A DNA stretch of 64,000 nt from Thomasclavelia cocleata (GTDB lineage: Bacteria; Bacillota_I; Bacilli_A; Erysipelotrichales; Coprobacillaceae), in contig NZ_FOIN01000005.1 in the NCBI RefSeq assembly GCF_900102365.1, forward strand, positions 1-64,000, written 5' to 3'. The notes under the pieces were generated by a model that made no database searches, was not told where the DNA came from, and saw only the letters and a list, made by a program, of their open reading frames with translations. Shown piece by piece: positions 9,132-16,926 of this stretch. Made by a program: the position numbers and the translations under genes. Within the stretch, counting starts at the first letter, position 1. Each line of letters begins with the position of its first letter.

Positions 9132-9929
9132 ATGAGAAAAATAGATTATCATATGCATACTTGGTTTTCAGGTGATAGTGAAGCTGATCCTAGAGAACAT
9201 GTCAAACAAGCAATAGCTTTAGGTTTAGATGAAATATGTTTTACTGATCATCGTGATTTTGATTATCCAATAGATTCTTTTGAATTAGATATTGAAAAAT
9301 ATTATCAAATGATCATGTTTCTAAAAGAAGAATTTAAAGATCATATAATTATTAAATGGGGTATTGAAATAGGTTTAGATATGAATTATCAAAAAGAAAT
9401 CAATGAATTAATTAATCGTTATCCTTTTGATTTTGTAATAGGTTCAATTCATGTAATTAATCATACAGAATTTTATTATGGTGATTTTTTTAAAGGACTA
9501 GTAAAAGAAGATGCTCATCGTTATTTTTTTGAAGAAACATTAAGATGTGTCAAAAATTTTGATTGTTTTAATGTTCTAGGACATTTAGACTATATTATGC
9601 GTTATGGTCCATATGAAAATAAAAAAGTAGATTATAATAAATATCAAGATATTATTGATGAGATTTTTAAAACATTAATAACTAAAGAAAAGGGAATTGA
9701 AATTAATACTTCAGGTTATGCCGTTAATGGTAATTGCGGTTTTCCTAATTATCAGCAGATTAAACGATATTATGATTTAGGTGGGAAAATTATTACAATT
9801 GGAACTGATAGTCATACTAGTGATCGAGTAGGGCAGTATATTAATGATGTTGTTGAGCATTTAAAAAAAATTGGTTTTAAAGACGTTTCTACCTTTACTA
9901 AAAGAAGTTGTGATTTAAATGAACGATGA
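9132..9929 (+). CDS. hisK: Histidinol-phosphatase, PHP family
   Basis: A PHP-domain phosphatase of 265 residues that most likely dephosphorylates histidinol phosphate. Metal ligands are visible as DYHMHTWFSGDS at the N terminus, CFTDHRDF near 36, IGSIHVI near 104, LGHLDYI near 151 and GTDSHTSD near 229. The preceding AATAGGAGGAAAAG is a strong ribosome binding site. With it the operon has every histidine step except the aminotransferase HisC. The substrate is inferred from operon position and from HisB lacking a phosphatase domain. Confidence 0.9.
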   Translation: MRKIDYHMHTWFSGDSEADPREHVKQAIALGLDEICFTDHRDFDYPIDSFELDIEKYYQMIMFLKEEFKDHIIIKWGIEIGLDMNYQKEINELINRYPFDFVIGSIHVINHTEFYYGDFFKGLVKEDAHRYFFEETLRCVKNFDCFNVLGHLDYIMRYGPYENKKVDYNKYQDIIDEIFKTLITKEKGIEINTSGYAVNGNCGFPNYQQIKRYYDLGGKIITIGTDSHTSDRVGQYINDVVEHLKKIGFKDVSTFTKRSCDLNER

Positions 9930-10365
9930 AACAGTGTATATTTTTTTAGATGTTGATGGTGTTTTAAATAATGATATAGCTAGAAAAAAATATCGAGGAA
10001 CTGATATGCGGATGTTAAATGATAATAATTTAGCAGAATTAGCTAATTTAGTTAATAAAATTAATAAGCATTATTTAATAGTTCTTATTTCTACATGGAG
10101 ATATTATATTGATAATATTAATATATTGAAAAAATCATTAAATAAATATGGATTATCATTATCAGATTGTTTAGACATTGATTATACTAAAAGTCGAGGT
10201 GAATTAATTATTGAATATTGTCAAAAGAGAAACATTTTATTTAATAATATCTTGATTCTTGATGATACATATATTGGTGAATTATCAACAAGGCTAGTTA
10301 AATGTAATTTTAAATTTGGTTTAACTAAACAAGAAACTGAGAATGCACTGAAGCTTTTAAGATAA
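9919..10365 (+). CDS. HAD-superfamily protein, small
   Basis: A 148-residue protein with an N-terminal HAD nucleophile motif FLDVDGVLNN (about 9-18), a Thr/Trp-containing motif II segment LISTWRYY near 57, and an acidic motif ILDDTYIG near 113. The fold resembles the HAD domains found alone or in nucleic-acid repair contexts rather than the larger Cof phosphatases. Its ATG overlaps the hisK end by 11 bases, so it is likely co-transcribed, but nothing ties it to histidine synthesis. Confidence 0.7.
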   Translation: MNDETVYIFLDVDGVLNNDIARKKYRGTDMRMLNDNNLAELANLVNKINKHYLIVLISTWRYYIDNINILKKSLNKYGLSLSDCLDIDYTKSRGELIIEYCQKRNILFNNILILDDTYIGELSTRLVKCNFKFGLTKQETENALKLLR

Positions 10366-10625
10366 TATATTAGATTTGTGTATAAGGATTATTGGGGAAT
10401 GAAAAATATATGATTTGTTCTCAATTTTAATTTAGAAAATAAATCTTTTATGTTTTTAATAGTTATTAATACTGTAATTAAAATAGTTTGATTATATGGA
10501 CTATTTTAGAGTAATGGTATTTTTTGAGGAAGTTTTGTTGTTTTAAAAAAATATATTTTATAATAATTGTCATATTGTTATTGGGTTTATGATATAATGG
10601 GTATTATATATTTGGAGGTAAAGAC

Positions 10626-10973
10626 ATGGAATTATATAATAAAGAATTATTAAAAAATTTAAAAAATACTGTAGATGACAGTGGCTATTATATGCCTAAA
10701 GCACTATTTAGTGGCAGCAAGTTTGGAAATGTACGATTAGAGACTAAACTAGCATATGTAGCTTTATTAGATACATTATTAAAAAAACCTGTATATAATC
10801 AAGAAAATTTAGCATTATTAAAGATTGATAATCCTGTTATCGGACAAACATTGGCTATTTTAGCTAATAAAGAAGTTAATCAAGATAAAGTTGCTAGATA
10901 TATAGATGAATTAATTGAAGCTAATTTAATTGAAATTAATAAAAAAGATATTTATATTTATCATTTAGATTAA
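10626..10973 (+). CDS. RepA_N-like replication initiator domain protein
   Basis: A 115-residue protein resembling only the N-terminal winged-helix domain of RepA_N plasmid initiators. YYMPKALFSGSKFGNVRLETKLAYVALLDTLL (described here in parts: PKALF near 23, LETKLAYVALLD near 38) matches the usual opening of that family, and a second helical unit ends in LIEANLIEI. GGAGGTAAAGAC precedes the ATG, and a TATAAT at 10593-10598 lies upstream. Being this short, it is more likely a chromosomal regulator or relic than a working initiator. The 260 bases before it hold nothing else recognisable. Confidence 0.6.
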   Translation: MELYNKELLKNLKNTVDDSGYYMPKALFSGSKFGNVRLETKLAYVALLDTLLKKPVYNQENLALLKIDNPVIGQTLAILANKEVNQDKVARYIDELIEANLIEINKKDIYIYHLD

Positions 10974-10974
10974 A

Positions 10975-12141
10975 ATGTTTAAAATTTTAGCAAAGAAATT
11001 TATTAAGAATAATACTGAATTTAATAATCCTAAAGTAAGAGAACAATATGGCACTCTTTGTTCAATTATATCAATTGTATGTAATATTGTTTTAGTTATT
11101 TTTAAACTTACAATGGGAGCTATTACACACAGTATTGCTATTCAAGCAGATGGATTAAATAATTTATCTGATGTAGGTAGTAATTTGGCTTCATTATTTG
11201 GTTTTAAACTAGCTAATAAACATCCTGATATTGAACATCCTTATGGACATGGACGAATTGAATATGTAGCAGGTTTAATTATAGCATTTTTAATTTTATT
11301 AGTTGGTTTTCAAGCATTACGAGATTCGGTTTTTAAAATAATTGCTCCTGAAAAAGTTACTTTTACAATTGTTGCAGTAATTATTTTAATTGTTTCCATT
11401 TTAATTAAACTATGGATGGCTGTTTTTAATCGATATGCTTCAAAAAAAATCAACTCTGCAACACTATTAGCAGCTAGTCAGGATAGTTTAAATGATGTTT
11501 TAGCAACTTTGGCAACTTTAATTTCTTTGATTTTATCACTATATACTGATTTACCAGTGGATGGAATAATGGGAGCAGTTGTTTCAATTATTGTTTTAAA
11601 AGCGGGAATTGAAATTTTTAAAGATACTGTAAATCCATTATTAGGAATGGCACCTGATAAAGAATTGATTAAAGAGCTTGAAGAATATATTTTATCATAT
11701 CCTGAGGCTTTAGGGATTCATGATTTAATGATGCATGATTATGGACCTGGTAGAAAGTTTTTAACATTGCATGTTGAAGTTGATTGTAACGATAATATTA
11801 TGGCAACACATGATGCAATGGATAGAATCGAAAGGGCAGTTTTGGGTAAGTATCATATTTTAACAACTATTCATATGGATCCGATTGATTCTAGTGATGT
11901 TTTGACTAATGAATTAAAAGAAATTGTAATAGATGTTGTTAAAGAAATAAATGATGAATATAGTATACATGATTTTAGAATTGTTTCAGGGCCAACGCAT
12001 ACTAATTTGATTTTTGATGTTTTAATTCCGTCTAATGATCAAATAAAACATACTATATTAAAAGAACAAATAAATCAAAGGTTAAAGGCTATTGATCCTA
12101 GTTACTTTACAGTAATGCAGATTGAACATAGTTTTGTATAA
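10975..12141 (+). CDS. Cation diffusion facilitator, Mn-type site residues
   Basis: A CDF efflux protein of 388 residues: six membrane helices followed by a C-terminal cytoplasmic dimerisation region that looks duplicated or extended (family usual length about 300). The transmembrane metal site reads NNLSD in helix 2 and DSLND in helix 5. This is the NxxxD/DxxxD pattern associated with Mn/Fe-type members, unlike the HxxxD/HxxxD Zn type. HPYGHGRIEYVAG between helices 2 and 3 is the family loop. The ATG comes one base after the previous stop with no clear ribosome site, so coupling is likely. Substrate is an inference. Confidence 0.88.
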   Translation: MFKILAKKFIKNNTEFNNPKVREQYGTLCSIISIVCNIVLVIFKLTMGAITHSIAIQADGLNNLSDVGSNLASLFGFKLANKHPDIEHPYGHGRIEYVAGLIIAFLILLVGFQALRDSVFKIIAPEKVTFTIVAVIILIVSILIKLWMAVFNRYASKKINSATLLAASQDSLNDVLATLATLISLILSLYTDLPVDGIMGAVVSIIVLKAGIEIFKDTVNPLLGMAPDKELIKELEEYILSYPEALGIHDLMMHDYGPGRKFLTLHVEVDCNDNIMATHDAMDRIERAVLGKYHILTTIHMDPIDSSDVLTNELKEIVIDVVKEINDEYSIHDFRIVSGPTHTNLIFDVLIPSNDQIKHTILKEQINQRLKAIDPSYFTVMQIEHSFV

Positions 12142-12149
12142 AAAATAAA

Positions 12150-12190
12150 AAAATCAGAAATTTCACTAAAGTGTAAAATCTGATTTTTTA
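12150..12190 (+). terminator. Intrinsic terminator after the CDF gene
   Basis: AAAATCAGA at the 5' side pairs with TCTGATTTT at the 3' side, an inner CAC/GTG pair closes the loop, and a T-run follows. It lies about ten bases after the stop codon. Confidence 0.8.
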
Positions 12191-12261
12191 TTTACTATTA
12201 TATGCATTATAAGGGGTGGAATTTTGAATATATAAATACTTAAATTAAATCTATATTAGTA

Positions 12262-12375
12262 ATGGAACTTGTTAGACATTCAAATTTTGATTTAACTGAA
12301 AGAGTTTATACACATGTGAAAGAATCAAGCAAAGTAGAAGCGATTGAAAATGTGTTTGGAAAGGAAGGTATGTAG
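12262..12375 (+). pseudogene. C-terminal remnant of a tyrosine recombinase (integrase)
   Basis: A 37-residue frame reads like the end of a phage/ICE integrase: VRHSNFDLTERVYTHV contains the conserved histidine of the usual GHS segment and the catalytic tyrosine. Everything upstream of residue 1 is missing; the preceding 70 bases show no matching frame. It lies two bases before the TnpV gene, so the two appear to be the surviving end of one integrated element. Confidence 0.75.
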
Positions 12376-12377
12376 GC

Positions 12378-12731
12378 ATGAGTAAAATTGAATATAGTAG
12401 GGTGGGGGATTATTATATCCCTAATCTTAAAATAAAATCTAGATCAAAAGTGTCGTTAGGTAAATATGGAAGAATGAGATTAAATTATTTAAAAGAACAA
12501 GAGAGAGCGCATCATAATGCTCTCTTGATGAATAATAAATTATATGATCATTTAATTGAGATAGATAAACAAGCGTATGAAATGCATGATAGACTTGTTG
12601 AACAGTATAAAGAAAAAAGGGGAATTACTGAAGAATTAAAACAAACTAATCAAATGGAATGGGTTAGACAGATGAATATGATAAAAGGGATAATTGAACA
12701 AATTGTGTATGATGTTCTTATTATAATGTAA
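12378..12731 (+). CDS. tnpV: Transposon-encoded protein, TnpV family
   Basis: A 117-residue helical protein with the family's features: an N-terminal VGDYYIPNL segment (about 9-17), GKYGRMRLNYLKE near 28, and LIEIDKQAYEMHDRLVEQ near 60-77. The later part, LKQTNQMEWVRQMNMI, is also typical. TnpV genes are carried by conjugative and mobilisable transposons of gut Firmicutes; the role is unknown. AAGGAAGG gives a good ribosome site. Together with the integrase tail it marks the left border of a mobile-element remnant that leads into the restriction-modification genes. Confidence 0.8.
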   Translation: MSKIEYSRVGDYYIPNLKIKSRSKVSLGKYGRMRLNYLKEQERAHHNALLMNNKLYDHLIEIDKQAYEMHDRLVEQYKEKRGITEELKQTNQMEWVRQMNMIKGIIEQIVYDVLIIM

Positions 12732-12764
12732 AAATTACTCCCCATGAAACGTAGGGAGTAATTT
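12732..12764. terminator. Bidirectional terminator between tnpV and the methylase gene
   Basis: An 11 bp perfect stem AAATTACTCCC/GGGAGTAATTT with an 11-base loop. It overlaps the stop codon of the minus-strand methyltransferase gene and directly follows the tnpV stop. Confidence 0.85.
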
Positions 12765-13479
12765 ATTTAGATAAAATAAAAATATATTCATGGGCTAAGA
12801 GATAAAAATTAAGATTTCGTATTTTGTCTTGCCAGTATTTTGTTGATCCACAATTATGCTGTTCCTTGATTATAATCTCTTTTAAAATGAAACCATTGTT
12901 TAAGAAAACTTGCATTGTGTTAAAGGCTAAAGGAATAACATTTCCATTTTTTCTAATATCGCCAATCATAAAAGAACAATTATGTCCTTGTTTTAAAACA
13001 CGATATAATTCTTTACTCACTTTATCTATATGTAATAAAAAATCTTTATAATCTAATAACGATAAATCGTTCTCAAGATTTTTACTATATTTGATTATAT
13101 TTGCATAAGGTGGATGAGTGCAGATAAAGTCTATTGAATTATCTTTGATCATAGTCATTTTTTTAGCGTCACATTGATATAATTCGATTTTAGCAGAATT
13201 GTGACAATCAAAATGTAATCGTTCTTTAGAAATATTGAGAGCATCATTGTTAATATCTATTCCAATAGCATTTCTATTTAACAATTTTGCTTCAATAAGT
13301 GTTGTTCCTGAACCTGCAAAACAATCTAGTATAAGGTCATTCTGTTTGGTATATTTGAGAATTAAATTTTTAGGAATATGAGGAGACCAATTTCCTCTAT
13401 AATCACCTTTGTGTGTAGCCCAATTTCCTCGATCAGGAAAACTCCATATAGTAGTATTTTGTAATTCGTATGTTTTCAT
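12763..13479 (-). CDS. DNA methyltransferase, amino-type (N4/N6)
   Basis: A 238-residue amino-methyltransferase. The SAM-binding motif DCFAGSGTTLIEAKL (about residues 51-65) precedes the catalytic THPPYANI (about 130-137). A further motif, GNWSPHIPKNLI, comes before the SAM motif, as in the N4/N6 methylase Pfam family. The start chosen is the ATG at 13479, seven bases after AGGAGGT; a GTG nine bases earlier would run into that site. It is divergent from a second methyltransferase, with 174 bases between their starts. The likely role is to modify one strand or a special form of the restriction site. The target base cannot be told from sequence alone. Confidence 0.85.
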   Translation of the reverse strand: MKTYELQNTTIWSFPDRGNWATHKGDYRGNWSPHIPKNLILKYTKQNDLILDCFAGSGTTLIEAKLLNRNAIGIDINNDALNISKERLHFDCHNSAKIELYQCDAKKMTMIKDNSIDFICTHPPYANIIKYSKNLENDLSLLDYKDFLLHIDKVSKELYRVLKQGHNCSFMIGDIRKNGNVIPLAFNTMQVFLNNGFILKEIIIKEQHNCGSTKYWQDKIRNLNFYLLAHEYIFILSK

Positions 13480-13653
13480 ATAAAACACCTCCTACTATAT
13501 ATGTACGTAGAAAAATACAAAATTCCTTTAAAAAAATACAAAAAGATTTAATTTTCTTTAGTTATGCTTATTTTCCCCTGAAAAAATTCGTTTTTATTTA
13601 GTTTTATCTGAGAATATGATAAAATAGCCATGATATAGGAAGGAGTGTTTTTA

Positions 13654-14502
13654 ATGGCAAATCAGAAAAATTTAGTTTTAAGTCCAGTTTTAAAATGGGT
13701 TGGTGGCAAAAGACAGCTATTGAATGATATAATTCCTATGATACCTAAAAATTGTTCGACTTATGTTGAACCGTTTATTGGAGGAGGGGCTGTATTATTT
13801 GAATTACAACCCAAGAAAGCAATAATAAATGATTTTAATAGTGAGTTAATTAATGTTTATACAGTTATCAGGGACTATCCTGAAGAACTAATAAAAGAAT
13901 TGCAATTTCACAAAGATAATAATACATCAGAACACTTTTATGCAGTGAGAGAATATGACAGAAAACCAGAATTTTTTTCTCAAATGACACCAGTACAAAA
14001 AGCAGCAAGAGTTATTTATTTGAATAAAACTTGTTATAATGGCTTGTATAGAGTGAATTCTGCTGGACAATTTAATTCTCCATATGGGAAGTACAAAAAT
14101 CCCAATATAGTGAATGAAACAGTCATTAGAGCGATGTCAAAGTATTTCAATGAAAATAATATTGTCATTAAAAATGAGGATTTTAAAGAAGCATTAAAAG
14201 GATTGAGAAGAGGTGCATTTGTTTATTTAGATCCACCATACATGCCAATATCTAGTTCATCTTCATTTACAGGTTATACTGAAAATGGTTTTAATGAAGA
14301 CAAACAAAGAGAATTAAAAGAATTATGCGATAAATTAGATAAAAAAGGTATAAAATTCTTACAATCAAATTCTGATTGTGAATTTATACGAGAGTTATAT
14401 AGTGGTTATAGAATAAAAACTATTAAAGCGAAAAGAGCTATTAATAGTAAAGGGAATTCTAGAGGAGAAATAAATGAGGTGTTGATATACAATTATGAGT
14501 AA
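13654..14502 (+). CDS. DNA adenine methyltransferase, D12 (Dam) class
   Basis: A 282-residue N6-adenine methyltransferase of the D12 class. KWVGGKRQLL (SAM motif X/I region) lies near residue 13, YVEPFIGGGAVLFE near 38, and the catalytic VYLDPPYMP near 190. Dam, DpnM and the adenine methylases of several type II systems belong here. The ATG at 13654 is preceded by GGAAGGAG at the right spacing; the upstream GTG is inside that site. It overlaps the next gene by eight bases, so methylase and endonuclease are translated as a pair. Confidence 0.92.
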   Translation: MANQKNLVLSPVLKWVGGKRQLLNDIIPMIPKNCSTYVEPFIGGGAVLFELQPKKAIINDFNSELINVYTVIRDYPEELIKELQFHKDNNTSEHFYAVREYDRKPEFFSQMTPVQKAARVIYLNKTCYNGLYRVNSAGQFNSPYGKYKNPNIVNETVIRAMSKYFNENNIVIKNEDFKEALKGLRRGAFVYLDPPYMPISSSSSFTGYTENGFNEDKQRELKELCDKLDKKGIKFLQSNSDCEFIRELYSGYRIKTIKAKRAINSKGNSRGEINEVLIYNYE

Positions 14503-15835
14503 AAATAAGGATTTATCAGTAGATGAAGCTTGGGAAAAGTTATTAGAAAAATATGACATTGTAAAGAAAATAGAAGAAGATGGGATATTTCATATTGAGG
14601 CTTCACAAATAAAAGAATTTAAAGAACCAAGATTAATGTCAAAATGGGATAGTTCAGAACAATTGCCTTCTGCTTTGAAACGTAATAAAATCAATATCTT
14701 GCCTAATAGTAGACGTTCTTATGTATTAGGAGATTTTCTTTTGTATCAAGACATTCCTGAACTTGAAGAACATGTAACAAAAATGACTGCAGTAGAATTA
14801 CCAGAATATGAAAGTATAGATATTAACAACATTACATCTGAAGCTAATGCAATTAATGTATTGATATTGTCAAAAATATTAGATGACTTTTTGGGTACCG
14901 ATGAAAATGTTGGTACATTTAATGGACGTATGGGTACAGGTACATTTGATTTCAATGTTAATACTGTGAGAGGATCGAAACAACATATTCTAGTCAATAA
15001 CGCTCAGTGTGAAATAGATGGTGGATTTGAAAATTCGGAGTCAGTAGTAATCATGGAAGCCAAAAACGTAGTTCATCCTGATTTTCATGTTAGACAACTT
15101 TATTATCCATATAGATTATGGAAAACTAAAGTTAACAAACCGATTAGACTTGTTTTCTCAATATATTCAAATAAAATATATCGTTTATTTGAATATGAAT
15201 TTACTGATATAAACGATTATTCATCAATCAAATTGATTAGGAACAAAAACTATTCTCTTCAAGATATAGAAATTACATTAGAAGAACTAATTGAAGTTAG
15301 AAATGCTACACCAATAAAGTTTGATGATAATCAAGAAGATAAGAGTTTACCTCCATTTGTTCAAGCGGATTCATTTGATAGAATAATTTCTTTATTAGAG
15401 AATATGAATGATAATCCAATGAATGATGAAGAAATAGCAGAATTAATGCATTTTGGTTCTAATTTAAGTAACGGAAAACCAGTTTTCAGACAATCTCAAT
15501 ATTACTATAATGCAGGCAAGTATTTGGGATTATTTGAAAAGATTCGTACTGAAGAAAATGAAGTGAAATCAGTTTTAACATCCTTAGGTAAAAAAATTTA
15601 TAAAATGCAATATAAAGAAAGGCAATTAAAGTTGGTTTCTTTAATTTTAGAACATCAGGTATTTGCTGATTTCTTTGATGAGATTATTGCGAATTTTGGT
15701 AAATTACCTGAAAACAAGGATATTCAAGAAAGAATGAGAGAATTGAATGTTTGCAACGAAGGACAGATTGCTAGAAGGTCACAATCTGTGAGATGCTGGT
15801 TGAAATGGATTTTCAATTTAATTAGATTGTCATAA
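14495..15835 (+). CDS. Probable type II restriction endonuclease (PD-(D/E)XK)
   Basis: A 446-residue protein co-translated with the D12 methylase. A nuclease-like core is visible where CEIDGGFEN (about 175-183) is followed by VVIMEAKN (about 187-194), giving the spaced Asp and ExK of PD-(D/E)XK enzymes. The C-terminal third is helical and ends in SQSVRCWLKWI, resembling a winged-helix unit. The position right after a cognate-type methylase supports the call. The recognition site is unknown; two methylases suggest either an asymmetric site or a DpnII-like arrangement with a second methylase. A nonspecific defence nuclease is the alternative. Confidence 0.75.
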   Translation: MSKNKDLSVDEAWEKLLEKYDIVKKIEEDGIFHIEASQIKEFKEPRLMSKWDSSEQLPSALKRNKINILPNSRRSYVLGDFLLYQDIPELEEHVTKMTAVELPEYESIDINNITSEANAINVLILSKILDDFLGTDENVGTFNGRMGTGTFDFNVNTVRGSKQHILVNNAQCEIDGGFENSESVVIMEAKNVVHPDFHVRQLYYPYRLWKTKVNKPIRLVFSIYSNKIYRLFEYEFTDINDYSSIKLIRNKNYSLQDIEITLEELIEVRNATPIKFDDNQEDKSLPPFVQADSFDRIISLLENMNDNPMNDEEIAELMHFGSNLSNGKPVFRQSQYYYNAGKYLGLFEKIRTEENEVKSVLTSLGKKIYKMQYKERQLKLVSLILEHQVFADFFDEIIANFGKLPENKDIQERMRELNVCNEGQIARRSQSVRCWLKWIFNLIRLS

Positions 15836-15851
15836 AAAAGGAGGAAATTTT

Positions 15852-15989
15852 GTGAGCGATAAGATAAAATTGGACTTTCTTAACATGAAAAAAGAATTAA
15901 CGAAAAACGGCGGATTATTATATCAATATAGACCTTGTTGTAGAGATTCTACTAGTCCTATGTCAAGAATTCGGACTAACAAAATGTAA
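15852..15989 (+). pseudogene. 5' fragment of a DUF2971 gene
   Basis: A GTG-started frame of 45 residues with an excellent ribosome site (AAAAAGGAGGAAATTTT). It reads into LLYQYRPCCRDST and then into unrelated sequence and a stop. DUF2971 proteins begin with a short helix followed by a KYR/QYR strand and then reach NDPFD. The gene at 16858-18435 has the NDPFD part but no QYR strand. Joining residue 34 here to residue 24 of that gene restores an ordinary DUF2971 N terminus in frame. It is therefore read as the cut-off start of the downstream gene. Confidence 0.6.
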
Positions 15990-16926
15990 GAAATTTAGTT
16001 AGTTTCCTCTAACATGTGTCTGTGATGTTAGAATAAATTGTAGTGTAAGACTCCTTTAGTAAGAATATAAAATAAAATGTCTGCAGAAACAAGACTTTAT
16101 TCGTGACCATGTGTGTCTTGGGGCTGCAGGTGGAAAGGAATGTAAGGTTATTATTGAAAAGTTTGTAGAGAAATTTAATATTTTTGATATATTTACTATG
16201 TTATTGCCTGGAATAGTTATTTCTAGTTTATTTGGGATTTCTTTATCGTTTAAATATTATGGAATATGGGAAAAATTTGGGAATGAAAAATACATTTTGT
16301 TTTTTATAATTTCTTATGCTTGTGGCTTGGTTTTTCAGGAAGTTGGAACTGTTTTCGATAAGAAATTTATGTTTAAAATTTTGTATGGTGGAGAGCCAAG
16401 AAAAATTTTTTTGTTAGAAAACAAGTACAATAAAATTTTTAATGATGAGCTTTCATATAAAGATGCATTAAGGATTAAACAATATTTAAATGACTATATT
16501 AATATTAAAACATCCAAAAATGTAAATGAGGAAAAGTTGAATTCTCTCATGTTTGCATATTGCTTGAATATTTGTGAAATGAATGGGCTGGCATCTAAAG
16601 CTGATAAAATGATTGTTAATTCTGAGATGAGTAGGTCTTTATTTTGGGGCTGTATTGCAACAATTATTTTAAATATAATTATGATTTTTTGTTTTTCATG
16701 TCATTCACTATTCTTGTATGGTGAAATCCTATTTTTAATTATTATAGCAATAATATTTCTTTCTCGAAAAAGAAGATATGAGCAATATAGAATTAGAATA
16801 CTGTTGAGAATGTTTTTAATTTATACTCAGAAGCAAATGAGATAAAAGAATAAGATTTTGTTCTTGTTTTACATAAATTTAAATGAAAAGAGAGTTAATT
16901 TTATGATTGGTGAATTTATGTTTACT
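15954..16926 (+). mobile_element. Putative 973 bp insertion splitting the DUF2971 gene
   Basis: The segment lies between two copies of TACT (15950-15953 and 16923-16926). Removing it joins the two DUF2971 parts in frame. It carries one gene (membrane protein) and about 180 bases of structured-looking leader with several hairpins, including TCTAACA/TGTTAGA (16007-16031) and a CTGCAG-bounded stem (16081-16129). No transposase, recombinase or terminal inverted repeat is visible, so the mode of entry is unknown. The four-base repeat may be chance. Confidence 0.45.
16111..16845 (+). CDS. Four-helix membrane protein, unrecognised
   Basis: The product (up to 244 residues) has two hydrophobic segments near the N terminus (about 30-50 and 63-80), a soluble helical middle of about 100 residues, and two more near the C terminus (about 177-197 and 202-217), ending in a basic stretch. 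The natural start is uncertain: no ATG follows the GGAAAGGAA at 16134, and the residues before KFVEKFNIFDIF look unlike a normal N terminus. Membrane proteins of this layout are often found next to restriction and abortive-infection genes, but no named family was recognised. It is the only gene inside the putative insertion. Confidence 0.6.
   Translation: MCLGAAGGKECKVIIEKFVEKFNIFDIFTMLLPGIVISSLFGISLSFKYYGIWEKFGNEKYILFFIISYACGLVFQEVGTVFDKKFMFKILYGGEPRKIFLLENKYNKIFNDELSYKDALRIKQYLNDYINIKTSKNVNEEKLNSLMFAYCLNICEMNGLASKADKMIVNSEMSRSLFWGCIATIILNIIMIFCFSCHSLFLYGEILFLIIIAIIFLSRKRRYEQYRIRILLRMFLIYTQKQMR

Noticed and set aside
10626-10973. Plasmid replication origin at the RepA_N-like gene
   Set aside because: The protein has only the first domain, no iterons are seen in or around the gene, and it lies among chromosomal genes.
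16081-16129. The CTGCAG-bounded hairpin as a group II intron or IStron end
   Set aside because: No domain V-like sequence, no GTGYG start and no reverse transcriptase or transposase could be found in the 973 bp segment.
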